From IMG/VR virus record IMGVR_UViG_3300044638_001637, positions 1 to 35,823 of that record: a stretch of 35,823 nt of DNA, one strand, 5' to 3'. Of this stretch, positions 7,923 through 14,728 are shown piece by piece (within the stretch, counting starts at the first letter, position 1; each line of letters begins with the position of its first letter). Below the pieces are notes generated by a model. That model had not been told where the DNA came from, did no database searches, and saw nothing but the letters and a program-made list of their open reading frames with translations. The DNA is from a virus. A program made the translations under genes and the position numbers.

Positions 7923-8321
7923 ATGAAATTCGTGAGAAAATTAGTTGAACATTTAACACATTTGCCTGAGTTGGCAATTGTGTACTTTTCACCTGCAGCA
8001 GGTCAGATTCTTTGGGTGATACTTGCAATATTAACCGATACAGCAACTGGCGTATGGGCTGCAAAGAAAGCAGGTGAAAAGATTAATAGTCGTAGGTTAG
8101 CGGACATCGCACCTAAGATGCTTGTGTACATATTAGGGTTATTATTAGCACACGCTTCGGACGTTACTTTTGATTTACCAAACAAGTTCGGCATTTCCGC
8201 GCTATCTGTTGTATCTTTGGCATTTGCAGGTATTGAACTTAAATCGATCGATGAAAACTTTGAAAAGGCTACCGGACACGGGGTGTTCAAAAAAGTGATC
8301 AACGCGATAAAGAGAAAGTAA
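7923..8321 (+). CDS. Holin, phage holin family 4-like
   Basis: A 132-residue membrane protein with predicted spans at about residues 28-46, 63-78 and 88-105. The segment ILTDTATGVWAAKKAGEKIN followed by a short basic stretch is characteristic of the toxin-secretion/phage-lysis holin family (Phage_holin_4 type). It would form holes in the inner membrane that release or activate the endolysin. It begins six bases after the hydrolase and starts the lysis region. The C-terminus is basic. Confidence 0.75.
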   Translation: MKFVRKLVEHLTHLPELAIVYFSPAAGQILWVILAILTDTATGVWAAKKAGEKINSRRLADIAPKMLVYILGLLLAHASDVTFDLPNKFGISALSVVSLAFAGIELKSIDENFEKATGHGVFKKVINAIKRK

Positions 8322-8337
8322 ACCAAAACAAAAAAAC

Positions 8338-9324
8338 ATGGGAGAACTAAAACTACAGGGCAAGATCGTATTGGAGTATATGCTCAAAAACCCTGATATG
8401 CCGGCATTAACGGCAGCAAGGGCGATTTATAAAAAGAATCCTGAAGTTTATACATCGGTTGAAGCCGTGCGGTCTCTTATTAGATCGCTAGTTGGCAGCA
8501 ACGGTAAACGTAGTTATCCTGACAAAAGGATTGCACGACCAAAGCGCGACCAATCTTCACACCTTCTACCACCATCAGAAGCAGGAAGCCGTGAGGATTT
8601 TGTGATACCGAAAGGCATAATACGACTTGGTATCTTATCTGACATACATTTACCTTATCACGATGAACAAGCGTTAAAGGCTGCTATTCAAAAGTTGAAA
8701 GATGAGAAGGTTAATGGTGTATTGCTTAACGGTGATACGATCGACTTTTATCAGTTATCGTTTCATGAGAAAGATCCGCGTGTACGTTCCTTTGCTTACG
8801 AAATAGAGGTGTTTCATAAGTTTTTAGAGTATTTGAAACAAGAGTTGGACTGTCCTATTTATTTCAAAATTGGAAACCATGAGGATAGATACAATAGGTA
8901 TATGCGACTGAAAGCACCTGAATTATTGGACATACCAAACTTTGATTTAGCGGAGGTATTGCAGTTCGGAAAATATGGCGTGATTAAGATCGACAGTCTA
9001 CAACGCATTAAAGCAGGAAAGTTCACAATTTATCACGGGCATGAGTTTAAAGGTAGTGGGGGTGTGTATCCTGCACGATGGTTAGCGTTAAAAAGCAAGA
9101 TCAGTTCTGCGGTAGGACATTTTCATAAGGATAGCGAGTACCATTTTACAGATAGCGACGGCAAAGATTACGTTTGCCATTCGTTCGGGTGCTTGTGTGA
9201 TTTATCCCCTGATTACTTACCAGAGAATGACTGGACGCATAGTTGTTCAATTATAACCATTGACCATAAAACAGGAAACTATGTTATCAGAAAGCACAGA
9301 ATCGTCGGAGGCAAAATCTACTAA
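8338..9324 (+). CDS. Calcineurin-like metallophosphoesterase with N-terminal helical domain
   Basis: A 328-residue protein. Residues 1-85 are a helical, possibly DNA-binding segment and a basic linker. Residues 93-300 hold the metallophosphoesterase fold: Asp102 and His104 in SDIHLP, Asp133 in NGDTIDF, Asn180-His181-Glu182, His233 and His235 in HGHE, and His261/His263 in GHFH. The family hydrolyses phosphomonoesters or diesters with two metals. Substrate is unknown; nucleic acid ends, cyclic nucleotides and host signal nucleotides are all possible. It has an A-rich AAACCA-type leader. Presence inside a lysis cassette is odd. Confidence 0.75.
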   Translation: MGELKLQGKIVLEYMLKNPDMPALTAARAIYKKNPEVYTSVEAVRSLIRSLVGSNGKRSYPDKRIARPKRDQSSHLLPPSEAGSREDFVIPKGIIRLGILSDIHLPYHDEQALKAAIQKLKDEKVNGVLLNGDTIDFYQLSFHEKDPRVRSFAYEIEVFHKFLEYLKQELDCPIYFKIGNHEDRYNRYMRLKAPELLDIPNFDLAEVLQFGKYGVIKIDSLQRIKAGKFTIYHGHEFKGSGGVYPARWLALKSKISSAVGHFHKDSEYHFTDSDGKDYVCHSFGCLCDLSPDYLPENDWTHSCSIITIDHKTGNYVIRKHRIVGGKIY

Positions 9325-9598
9325 TTACACGCTACCTGAAGGTTACCCGATGCTCAAATTTCCTATTGTCAGCTACAATGAGGAACAGGAGTTATACTAC
9401 AAGCGTAATTTCACAATCAACTACGAAGCAGACTATGTGCTGCACTTTCACGCTGACAAGGTAAATGGAGAAAGTTGTACGCGTGTTATCTTAGCTTCCG
9501 GGTATGAGTACATTTGTGCGATGACAGAAAGCAAGTTCACGCAGTTGATTGAACCTTATTTCTTTTTTCAATTCATTCAAAATAATTCCAATGGGTAA
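9281..9598 (+). CDS. Small unknown protein overlapping the phosphoesterase
   Basis: I place the start at the ATG at 9281 (MLSESTESSEAKSTNYTLPE), because the upstream extension uses TTG and lies deep inside the previous gene. The product is 105 residues with a beta-rich middle (YVLHFHADK, RVILASGYEYI) and an aromatic end. There is a faint resemblance to LytTR-type DNA-binding domains of Bacteroidota, too weak to assign. It overlaps the amidase by eight bases, so it belongs to the lysis operon. Confidence 0.5.
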   Translation: MLSESTESSEAKSTNYTLPEGYPMLKFPIVSYNEEQELYYKRNFTINYEADYVLHFHADKVNGESCTRVILASGYEYICAMTESKFTQLIEPYFFFQFIQNNSNG

Positions 9599-10064
9599 GT
9601 TAACATACTTAGTGCTGCATTGCACCGCAACCCCTGAAGGTCGTGCCGTAACAGCGGATCAAATAAGATCGTGGCATACATCACCACCGCCACAGGGCAG
9701 AGGATGGAAGCAGGTAGGGTATTCGGCAATGATTCACCTTGACGGTAAAGTTGAGATATTGACACCATTTGATGAGGATGACGATGTAGAAAAGTGGGAG
9801 GTAACTAATGGTGCTGCCGGCATTAATTCGATTAGCCGTCATATCGTTTACGTGGGAGGCACGGATAAGAATGGACGTGCAAAGGACACACGTACACAGG
9901 CACAACGAATAGCGATGGATAACTTTGTAAAACAAACTATTGCAGCGCATCCGAGTATTAAAGTAGCAGGACACAATCAATTCGCAACTAAGGCTTGTCC
10001 GTGCTTTGACGTACCAAACTATTTACGCTCTATCGGTGTTGACGAAACAAACGTCCACAAATGA
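9591..10064 (+). CDS. N-acetylmuramoyl-L-alanine amidase (endolysin)
   Basis: A 157-residue amidase_2 protein of T7 lysozyme type. Zinc ligands are His10 (LVLHCTATPEG), His128 (AGHNQF) and Cys136 (KACPCFDV); Tyr44 (VGYSAMI) and Lys134 match the catalytic Tyr and Lys of the family. It cleaves the amide bond between muramic acid and L-alanine in peptidoglycan. It has no signal peptide, so it depends on the holin. The ATG at 9591 is chosen over an upstream TTG because the fold starts at GKLTYLVLH. It is compact, with no separate wall-binding domain. Confidence 0.9.
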   Translation: MGKLTYLVLHCTATPEGRAVTADQIRSWHTSPPPQGRGWKQVGYSAMIHLDGKVEILTPFDEDDDVEKWEVTNGAAGINSISRHIVYVGGTDKNGRAKDTRTQAQRIAMDNFVKQTIAAHPSIKVAGHNQFATKACPCFDVPNYLRSIGVDETNVHK

Positions 10065-10522
10065 AACGTTTTGACATTTACTTGGTGGGTGTGTTGGTTG
10101 TGCTTTGCGTGTGGTTTATTCGCACGTGTGAAAAGCAGCCGAGCGTTGACATGAAACCATTGGAGCAACAAATCGACAGCCTACGTGATGCTATTAATAA
10201 CCGCGACACGTTGATTGTTCACCGAGACACGGTAATAAAGCAAACAAGCCGAATTAAAGAGTTGACACGCGAATACTATACGAAGATCGACACGGTGTTA
10301 AAGTTGCAGATATGCGACACGTTAGCGGTTGCGTGTGATAGCCTTGCGGATCGTTACCGTGAGCAGGATAGCGTTTTTCGTGCGCAAATCTTCGATTACA
10401 AGCAATTAGTAAGCAAACAGGATAGTTCTATTGAGTTGCTAAAAAAACAGCGCACACGACGATTTATCGCAGGATTTGGAGTAGGTTTTGCAACTGGGCT
10501 TATAGTTCCGCGAATTCGCTGA
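10061..10522 (+). CDS. Rz-like inner-membrane spanin
   Basis: A 153-residue protein starting in an ATGA overlap with the amidase. Residues 5-21 form one membrane anchor (YLVGVLVVLCVWFIR), followed by a long coiled coil rich in Asp, Gln and Arg (about 30-130), then a short glycine-rich hydrophobic end (FIAGFGVGFATGLIVPR). This layout and the position after holin and endolysin fit a spanin that bridges the periplasm to disrupt the outer membrane. A separate lipoprotein partner was not seen, so it may act alone through its C-terminal hydrophobic segment. Confidence 0.6.
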   Translation: MKRFDIYLVGVLVVLCVWFIRTCEKQPSVDMKPLEQQIDSLRDAINNRDTLIVHRDTVIKQTSRIKELTREYYTKIDTVLKLQICDTLAVACDSLADRYREQDSVFRAQIFDYKQLVSKQDSSIELLKKQRTRRFIAGFGVGFATGLIVPRIR

Positions 10523-10793
10523 TCTTGCGAAGTACATTGGTAGCATCTGCAATTGTACGCACTATAAACAAAAGACCGCCATTCCAATTATTAAAGAATT
10601 CTTTTTGATCGTCAGTTAATTTACCCTTTGGCATCTTTACCTCAACAAGCGCGGTAATTCCGCGATAACCTACAATAAGGTCAGGTACACCTTTGCCGGA
10701 TAGCTGATGCACGGACGCACCGAATGATCTAAATTCCTCTATTATTTCCCGTTCGTTTTGGTCGCGTTTGGCTGCCTGTCTGTTGATGCTCAT
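10500..10793 (-). CDS. VRR-NUC-like nuclease (PD-(D/E)XK fold)
   Basis: The only convincing minus-strand gene, 97 residues from the ATG at 10793 (MSINRQAAKRDQNEREI). An N-terminal Glu (NEREIIEEF), then GKGVPDLIVGYRG and ALVEVKMPKGKLTDDQ, give the E...PD...ExK...Q pattern of VRR-NUC and Holliday-junction-resolvase-like nucleases. Phages use such enzymes in recombination, branched-DNA resolution before packaging, or host DNA breakdown. It overlaps the spanin gene tail-to-tail by 23 bases and is divergent from the early operon. A TAAATTTG box ends three bases before the ATG, suggesting a leaderless message. Confidence 0.75.
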   Translation of the reverse strand: MSINRQAAKRDQNEREIIEEFRSFGASVHQLSGKGVPDLIVGYRGITALVEVKMPKGKLTDDQKEFFNNWNGGLLFIVRTIADATNVLRKISEFAEL

Positions 10794-10796
10794 GCC

Positions 10797-10804
10797 CAAA
10801 TTTA
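10797..10804 (-). promoter_or_regulatory. -7 box (TAAATTTG) for the minus-strand nuclease
   Basis: On the minus strand TAAATTTG matches the Bacteroidota -7 consensus TAnnTTTG and ends three bases from the ATG at 10793. Transcription would start at or beside the start codon. No clear TTTG -33 box is seen at the usual distance. Confidence 0.5.
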
Positions 10805-10823
10805 CGCGGAATTGCGTACTTTC

Positions 10824-10839
10824 TTAGGTTATAGCCTAA
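10824..10839. promoter_or_regulatory. 16-bp near-perfect palindrome, candidate operator
   Basis: TTAGGTTATAGCCTAA is symmetric except for one base pair. It lies in the divergent intergenic region, upstream of the minus-strand nuclease -7 box, where a dimeric regulator could bind. Confidence 0.45.
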
Positions 10840-10899
10840 AAATAATTGTATTGATTTACAGCAAGTTACGGAAATTTAACAAAAATAATTGCCTAAATG

Positions 10900-10930
10900 T
10901 TTGCAGGTAACAAAACTGTTACTACCTTTG
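10900..10930 (+). promoter_or_regulatory. Early promoter with built-in palindromic operator
   Basis: TTTG (10900-10903), a 19-base spacer and TACCTTTG (10923-10930) match the Bacteroidota housekeeping promoter (TTTG / 19-20 bases / TAnnTTTG). The spacer contains the perfect inverted repeat GTAACA-AAAC-TGTTAC (10907-10922) that abuts the -7 box, a natural place for a repressor. It would drive the early genes starting at 10956. Confidence 0.8.
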
Positions 10931-10955
10931 CTTCATCAAATTAAAACAAATAACT

Positions 10956-11153
10956 ATGACAAATCAAGAAATTATCGCAAAAGCAAACGAAGTAGTAAAA
11001 GGCGCAAACTTTACTAAAATTATGAAAGTAAGAAAAAACGCAGGTGCAGCATTTTTAATAGTTGCATTAGGAAATGGATTAGGAATTTACGGTTCTTACA
11101 CAAGTGATGTTATTTATGCTAACTGGAATAATCAAATGGTAAGATTAGCATAA
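10956..11153 (+). CDS. Small early protein, unknown
   Basis: A 65-residue protein, first in the early operon and 25 bases after a strong host-type promoter. It begins MTNQEIIAKANEVVKGANFT and has a moderately hydrophobic middle (AGAAFLIVALGNGLGIYG) that is probably a buried beta/alpha core and not a clear membrane span. The gene is AT-rich compared with its neighbours. Small first-expressed phage proteins often inhibit or redirect host functions, but no motif here allows a specific claim. Confidence 0.55.
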   Translation: MTNQEIIAKANEVVKGANFTKIMKVRKNAGAAFLIVALGNGLGIYGSYTSDVIYANWNNQMVRLA

Positions 11154-11208
11154 CACCCCCACGGGGAGCAGCATCCTACACTGCATTGACAACAAAACCA
11201 AAACCAAA

Positions 11209-11490
11209 ATGAAACAGGAAATTAAAGCAGCGGCATTCGGACTATTATTCATTATGCTATTCGTGTGGATGTACGAACGAGCGATGACAGACCACGAAGA
11301 GAAAACCTTGCTACACCGCCAAGAGATCGAAGGCAAAACAGCGGATAGTAGTTACATTCGTTGTATGGATTGCATTGAGCGTTGGAATCACAAACGCGCT
11401 ACCATGCCAAAACATCGCAACTTAAAAGACAGCGCAATAATCGGGGCTTGTCGTGGATTGTGGCTACGAGAGGAGGTGGAAGGTGAGTAG
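11209..11490 (+). CDS. Small membrane-anchored protein with CxxC
   Basis: A 93-residue protein with one N-terminal membrane span (about residues 7-21, AAFGLLFIMLFVWMYERA), followed by a charged region and CMDCIERW (about residues 52-59) that could bind metal or form a disulphide. No family is recognised. The leader contains the AAACCAAAACCAAA motif that precedes several genes in this genome. It overlaps the next gene by eight bases. Confidence 0.5.
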   Translation: MKQEIKAAAFGLLFIMLFVWMYERAMTDHEEKTLLHRQEIEGKTADSSYIRCMDCIERWNHKRATMPKHRNLKDSAIIGACRGLWLREEVEGE

Positions 11491-11716
11491 GTCAATCAGC
11501 ATTTACCTATACGTAAGTATCGACGGGGATAGGCACGAAATTGAAATCATCCGCGATACGGAAGGATCAGCGCATCAGGACATCGACGAAGGCGATAGAT
11601 GGACAGCACCATGCGCTATGGACATTGTTGATCTTGACAAGTACGACATTGCAATAAACGAGACAGTTGCAGAAATGCGCGAACAATTAATCAATAAACT
11701 AATCGAAACCAATTAA
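11483..11716 (+). CDS. Small acidic protein, unknown (GTG start)
   Basis: I choose GTG at 11483, giving 77 residues (MSRSISIYLYVSIDGDRHEI), because AGGAGG sits seven bases upstream and the overlap with the previous gene becomes short. The product has an N-terminal beta hairpin and then an acidic helical end (NETVAEMREQLINKLIE). No catalytic motif is visible. It is one of a run of small early genes. Confidence 0.5.
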   Translation: MSRSISIYLYVSIDGDRHEIEIIRDTEGSAHQDIDEGDRWTAPCAMDIVDLDKYDIAINETVAEMREQLINKLIETN

Positions 11717-11727
11717 AATTAAATATT

Positions 11728-11979
11728 ATGAAGTACTACAAAACATCACTACAAGACCTATACTGCATTAACGAAGTTGGACGCGGCACTTTCATCGAAA
11801 CGGATGGATTAACATTTATTAATATTAGTTTATTTGCATACGGCGAATTAACAAAAGATGACAATACTTTAATAATCATGGCTCATGATTTGCCTGACCG
11901 CGATGTTGTGGAAATTGATTTGGACACCTTTAAGGCTATTCTTGGAAGATTCTCATTAACGGCATACCTGCACATATGA
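11728..11979 (+). CDS. Small early protein, unknown
   Basis: An 83-residue soluble acidic protein beginning MKYYKTSLQDLYCINEVGRG, with alternating beta strands and a final helix. No motif is recognised. Its stop codon overlaps the start of a 25-residue membrane peptide gene (ATGA), suggesting coupled translation. Confidence 0.5.
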   Translation: MKYYKTSLQDLYCINEVGRGTFIETDGLTFINISLFAYGELTKDDNTLIIMAHDLPDRDVVEIDLDTFKAILGRFSLTAYLHI

Positions 11980-12053
11980 CGTGGCGTACCTTAATAATAG
12001 CTACCATGCTATTACTTGCGATCAGCGTAATTATTGACCTAATAATAAATTAA
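11976..12053 (+). CDS. 25-residue single-span membrane micropeptide
   Basis: An ATG in an ATGA overlap with the preceding stop opens MTWRTLIIATMLLLAISVII followed by DLIIN and TAA. The peptide is almost entirely one membrane span with a basic N-terminus. Coupling to the upstream gene and a neat fit to the next gene (start four bases after the stop) argue that it is real. Function is unknown; small membrane peptides can modulate host membrane proteins or exclusion. Confidence 0.5.
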   Translation: MTWRTLIIATMLLLAISVIIDLIIN

Positions 12054-12056
12054 ACC

Positions 12057-12227
12057 ATGACGTATTCACAACGAGTAACACAACGACAAAAAGCACTTGG
12101 CGTGTCATCCACAGCCATTGCGAGAAACTTAAACATTAGCCGTAAAACATTGTACGAACGATTTGTCAAGCATAATTGGAAGGATGGCGAAAGAATTATT
12201 TTGCGTCGACTGTATGGAATTGAGTAA
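12057..12227 (+). CDS. 56-residue helix-turn-helix protein
   Basis: A short frame, MTYSQRVTQRQKALGVSSTA onwards, with a convincing helix-turn-helix at residues about 15-40 (VSSTAIARNLNISRKTLYER). It is basic overall, as expected for a DNA-binding protein. It ends just before the promoter at 12236, which it could control. It is too small to be a full Cro or CI family protein with a dimer domain, but similar mini-HTH proteins occur in phages. Confidence 0.65.
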   Translation: MTYSQRVTQRQKALGVSSTAIARNLNISRKTLYERFVKHNWKDGERIILRRLYGIE

Positions 12228-12243
12228 CAAATTTGTATCTTTG
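12228..12243 (+). promoter_or_regulatory. Promoter -7 box with adjoining palindrome
   Basis: TATCTTTG (12236-12243) is a perfect TAnnTTTG box 26 bases before the recT-like start. The perfect palindrome CAAATTTG (12228-12235) abuts it and could be an operator. A good -33 box is not evident at 19-20 bases. Confidence 0.6.
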
Positions 12244-12269
12244 CATTCATAAACCAAAAACCAAAAAAC

Positions 12270-12992
12270 ATGAAAACCAAAAAAGAAGATGGGGTGGAAT
12301 ATCCCGATGGATTCTTTGAAGAATCAACAACACCTGAACAAACCGAGCAGCCTACGACCGAAGTAGTGCCGGTAGAACAGGATCAACCTACGGAGATCGC
12401 ACAACTACAACCGCGTCAGGTTAACCTACCTAACGTGTCCGTGTTCAGCAATGCAGAGTCTTTTGAACTTGCACAACGTCAGGCGAAGGTCTTATCAGCA
12501 TCGCAGTTAGTTCCTAAGACGTATCAAGGTAACATTGCTGACTGCATTATAGCAATTGAAACCGCGTCACGCATTGGAGCATCGCCTTTGATGGTTATGC
12601 AGAACTTGTACATTGTACACGGCAAACCTGCATGGAGCAGCAACTTTCTTATCGCAACGCTTAACGCTTCGCCTAACTGGGGTGCGATCGGTTACGAGGA
12701 AAATACAGACAACGGTGGATCGTGCCGTGCGTATTCCGAAGATAAGCGCACGGGTGAATTGAAGTACGGCATCTGGGTGAGCATGGCAATGGCTAAGGCG
12801 GAAGGTTGGAGTGAGAAAGCAGGTAGCAAATGGAAAACAATGCCACAGTTAATGCTCAGATACCGGGCAGCGGCATTTTTTGTTCGTCAGTTTGCGCCTG
12901 AGATCAGCATGGGCATCCATACCTACGAGGAAGTAATTGATGTGCAATCAAAGCCGTATGTTGAATCTAATAAATCGAAGTGGCATGAGTAA
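12270..12992 (+). CDS. RecT-like single-strand annealing recombinase
   Basis: A 240-residue protein. Residues 1-50 are an acidic, Pro/Gln/Thr-rich flexible tail. The core (about 60-235) resembles RecT-type annealases of phages: ADCIIAIETASRIGASPLMV early, then SNFLIATLN, and a C-terminal KTMPQLMLRYRAAAFFVRQF with the typical arginine-rich helix. It would coat single-stranded DNA and anneal complementary strands during replication-linked recombination. The gene overlaps a YqaJ exonuclease by eight bases, the usual RecE/RecT partnership. It has its own promoter and an AAACCA-type leader. Confidence 0.7.
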   Translation: MKTKKEDGVEYPDGFFEESTTPEQTEQPTTEVVPVEQDQPTEIAQLQPRQVNLPNVSVFSNAESFELAQRQAKVLSASQLVPKTYQGNIADCIIAIETASRIGASPLMVMQNLYIVHGKPAWSSNFLIATLNASPNWGAIGYEENTDNGGSCRAYSEDKRTGELKYGIWVSMAMAKAEGWSEKAGSKWKTMPQLMLRYRAAAFFVRQFAPEISMGIHTYEEVIDVQSKPYVESNKSKWHE

Positions 12993-13629
12993 TCTAATCG
13001 AAAGTTATACGCCGGAATGGTATGAGCAACGTGTTGGGAAGTTTACAGCCTCCCGACTATCGGAACTGTTGACCAAGCCGCGCGGTAAATATCATCCGAT
13101 TGTGTTGGAGAAGGTCGGTGAAATCCTTACAGGTCAGTCCGCAGACAACACGTACATGAGCGAAGAAATGCAGCGCGGATTGGAATTAGAACCGTTAGCG
13201 ATCAAATGGGCAGAGCGGAATACCGGGTTGAAGATGGAAGCGGAGTCGTACTTTAAAACGTGGGATGAGTGCGATGCTTTCGGTGCTACGTGTGATCGGG
13301 TGGGTATGACCGATGACGGGCATAAAGTAATTGTCGAGGTTAAATGCCCAAAGACAAAGACGCACATCGAGTATTGCTGCCTTATCGAATCAGCGGATGA
13401 CCTTAAAGCGGTTAACAAGGATTACTATTGGCAGATTGTTGCAGGTGCAATAGTTCACGATGCGCGGCACGGACTGTTCGTTTCATTCGATGATCGCATT
13501 AACGAGGATTGTGGGTTATTCCTGCTATTCTTTGAAATACCTGAAGAGGACATCGAAACTGGCAAGGCTGCCATATTAAAAGCCGTAGAACAACGTAATT
13601 ACTTAGTAAGTACATTTAAAAACAACTAA
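12985..13629 (+). CDS. YqaJ-type (lambda Exo-like) viral exonuclease
   Basis: A 214-residue nuclease; the ATG at 12985 is preferred because SYTPEWYEQRVGKFTAS is the typical beginning of the fold. Active-site pattern: Glu69 (GLELEPLAIKWAE), Asp104 (GATCDRVG), and Glu118/Lys120 (VIVEVKCPK), the D...ExK signature. It digests one strand of double-stranded DNA 5' to 3' to give a substrate for the annealase encoded just upstream. The two overlap by eight bases and are probably made together. Confidence 0.85.
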   Translation: MSNLIESYTPEWYEQRVGKFTASRLSELLTKPRGKYHPIVLEKVGEILTGQSADNTYMSEEMQRGLELEPLAIKWAERNTGLKMEAESYFKTWDECDAFGATCDRVGMTDDGHKVIVEVKCPKTKTHIEYCCLIESADDLKAVNKDYYWQIVAGAIVHDARHGLFVSFDDRINEDCGLFLLFFEIPEEDIETGKAAILKAVEQRNYLVSTFKNN

Positions 13630-13630
13630 C

Positions 13631-13891
13631 ATGAAAACTCAAAGACAAGCATTGATCACTGCATTCATTCAAGAACGCAATTTAACGACCATTACAGCGT
13701 TTAAATTAACCGGAAGCATGAAGTTACCATCACGTGTAGCAGAGTTCGAGGAAATGGGCTTAAAGTTCAAAAAAGAGCCGTCAGTATTCAAGACGCGATA
13801 CGGAACGAGTGGCAGGTTCACTACCTACACACTTGTTAATAAATCAGACGCAAAAAAGTTGCTGAAAGGAATGCAGGTAAAGAAAAAGTAG
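13631..13891 (+). CDS. Winged-helix protein, HTH_55-like
   Basis: An 86-residue basic protein starting one base after the exonuclease. ALITAFIQERNLTTITAFKL followed by LPSRVAEFEEMG matches the layout of small winged-helix proteins often found in phage replication regions (HTH_55 type). The C-terminus is lysine-rich (KKLLKGMQVKKK). It probably binds DNA as a regulator or recombination accessory. Confidence 0.6.
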   Translation: MKTQRQALITAFIQERNLTTITAFKLTGSMKLPSRVAEFEEMGLKFKKEPSVFKTRYGTSGRFTTYTLVNKSDAKKLLKGMQVKKK

Positions 13892-13899
13892 TAAATTTG
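13892..13899 (+). promoter_or_regulatory. -7 box (TAAATTTG) before the replication gene
   Basis: TAAATTTG starts at the last base of the preceding stop codon and matches TAnnTTTG. It would start a transcript at about 13904-13907, leaving a leader of roughly 100 bases before the ATG at 14006. No clear -33 box is present, so it may need an activator or be fortuitous. Confidence 0.4.
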
Positions 13900-13910
13900 T
13901 TTATCGTTGC

Positions 13911-13993
13911 CCTCTCACATTATAAGCAACTAACAATTTAATGCCCATTGGCAGAAAACAGAGGTGAGAGGCTGTGAGTATGTTGATGGGCAT
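13911..13993 (+). promoter_or_regulatory. Structured leader: two interleaved perfect inverted repeats (pseudoknot candidate)
   Basis: CCTCTCAC (13911-13918) pairs with GTGAGAGG (13964-13971), and ATGCCCAT (13941-13948) pairs with ATGGGCAT (13986-13993). The order A-B-A'-B' is that of a pseudoknot, with two 8-bp stems. The second stem ends 12 bases before the ATG at 14006, so folding could control translation of the replication initiator. Regulation is an inference. Confidence 0.5.
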
Positions 13994-14005
13994 ATTTATT
14001 TTACA

Positions 14006-14728
14006 ATGGCTAAGAAATCTAAAGATCCTGCATTCCTGTTTTACACTTCAGACTTTTTGACTGGCACTTTATTTATGAGCAATGAGCAGGTAGGTGTATA
14101 CATTCGTTTATTATGTGCTCAACATCAGCACGGAGGATTGATTGATAAGAACAGTTTTAACGGAATGGTTAAGGAAGATAGCGTATTAAGATCAAAGTTT
14201 GTGGAAACGGAGGATGGATTTTACAATGAGCGATTAATGGAGGAAATGGTATTGCGTCAAAAGAAAACGACTAACTTAAGTGCTAATGCTCAAAAGAGAT
14301 GGTCAAAAGTACAAAATGATGCAAAAGCAATGCAATTGCATATTAATAACGATGCAAATGCATTACAATTGAATATGCCGATTGAAGATGAAAATGAAGA
14401 TGTAAATTTAGATGTAAATAATAAGATAGGGGGTGTGGGGGAAAGACCTAACTACACGCCGTCATTAGACAACCAACACATCGAAGTTGATCAGTTAAAA
14501 CCGATATTGATGCAGCGAACATCATGGAGAGACATTCAGCAGCGGAACGGCAAGTACACGGATGAACAATTCGAGGTAACGGTGAACGCGTTTATTGAAT
14601 GGCTAAAAGAGAAAGGCGAGTTGACCAAGACACCAAAGGACGCGCGATTCCATTACAATAACTTTGCCAAAAGAAAACGATCAGAAAAGACAGTTGTAAA
14701 AGCACCGGCATACAAAAAATTAGACTAA
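14006..14728 (+). CDS. Replication initiator or helicase loader, DUF1376/DnaD-like
   Basis: A 240-residue protein from the ATG at 14006 (MAKKSKDPAFLFYTSDFLTG); a longer GTG reading frame would begin inside the leader hairpin. Residues 7-95 are DUF1376-like, a winged-helix type found in phage replication initiators (FMSNEQVGVYIRLLCAQHQH). A low-complexity Asn/Asp linker follows (about 100-150), then a C-terminal domain with TPKDARFHYNNFAKRKR, typical of Bacteroidota phage replication proteins. It probably binds the origin and loads the DnaB helicase encoded at 16675. The linker DNA contains GATGNAAAW repeats that might form the origin. Confidence 0.7.
   Translation: MAKKSKDPAFLFYTSDFLTGTLFMSNEQVGVYIRLLCAQHQHGGLIDKNSFNGMVKEDSVLRSKFVETEDGFYNERLMEEMVLRQKKTTNLSANAQKRWSKVQNDAKAMQLHINNDANALQLNMPIEDENEDVNLDVNNKIGGVGERPNYTPSLDNQHIEVDQLKPILMQRTSWRDIQQRNGKYTDEQFEVTVNAFIEWLKEKGELTKTPKDARFHYNNFAKRKRSEKTVVKAPAYKKLD
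14315..14419 (+). repeat. Iteron-like repeats, candidate replication origin
   Basis: GATGNAAAW occurs at 14318, 14351, 14387, 14399 and 14411. The first two lie within a 24-base direct repeat (14315-14338 and 14348-14371, 20 of 24 identical). The region is AT-rich and inside the initiator gene, as in phages whose origin lies in the initiator gene. The repeats are all in codon phase and encode an Asn/Asp linker, so a protein-level explanation is also possible. Confidence 0.35.

Noticed and set aside
9260-9280. Longer TTG-initiated form of the small gene before the amidase
   Set aside because: The ATG at 9281 gives a shorter overlap with the phosphoesterase gene, and the extra residues add no recognisable sequence.
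11158-11168. CCCC-CAC-GGGG hairpin after the first early gene
   Set aside because: The stem is only four base pairs with a three-base loop and has no T tract, so it is not convincing as a terminator.
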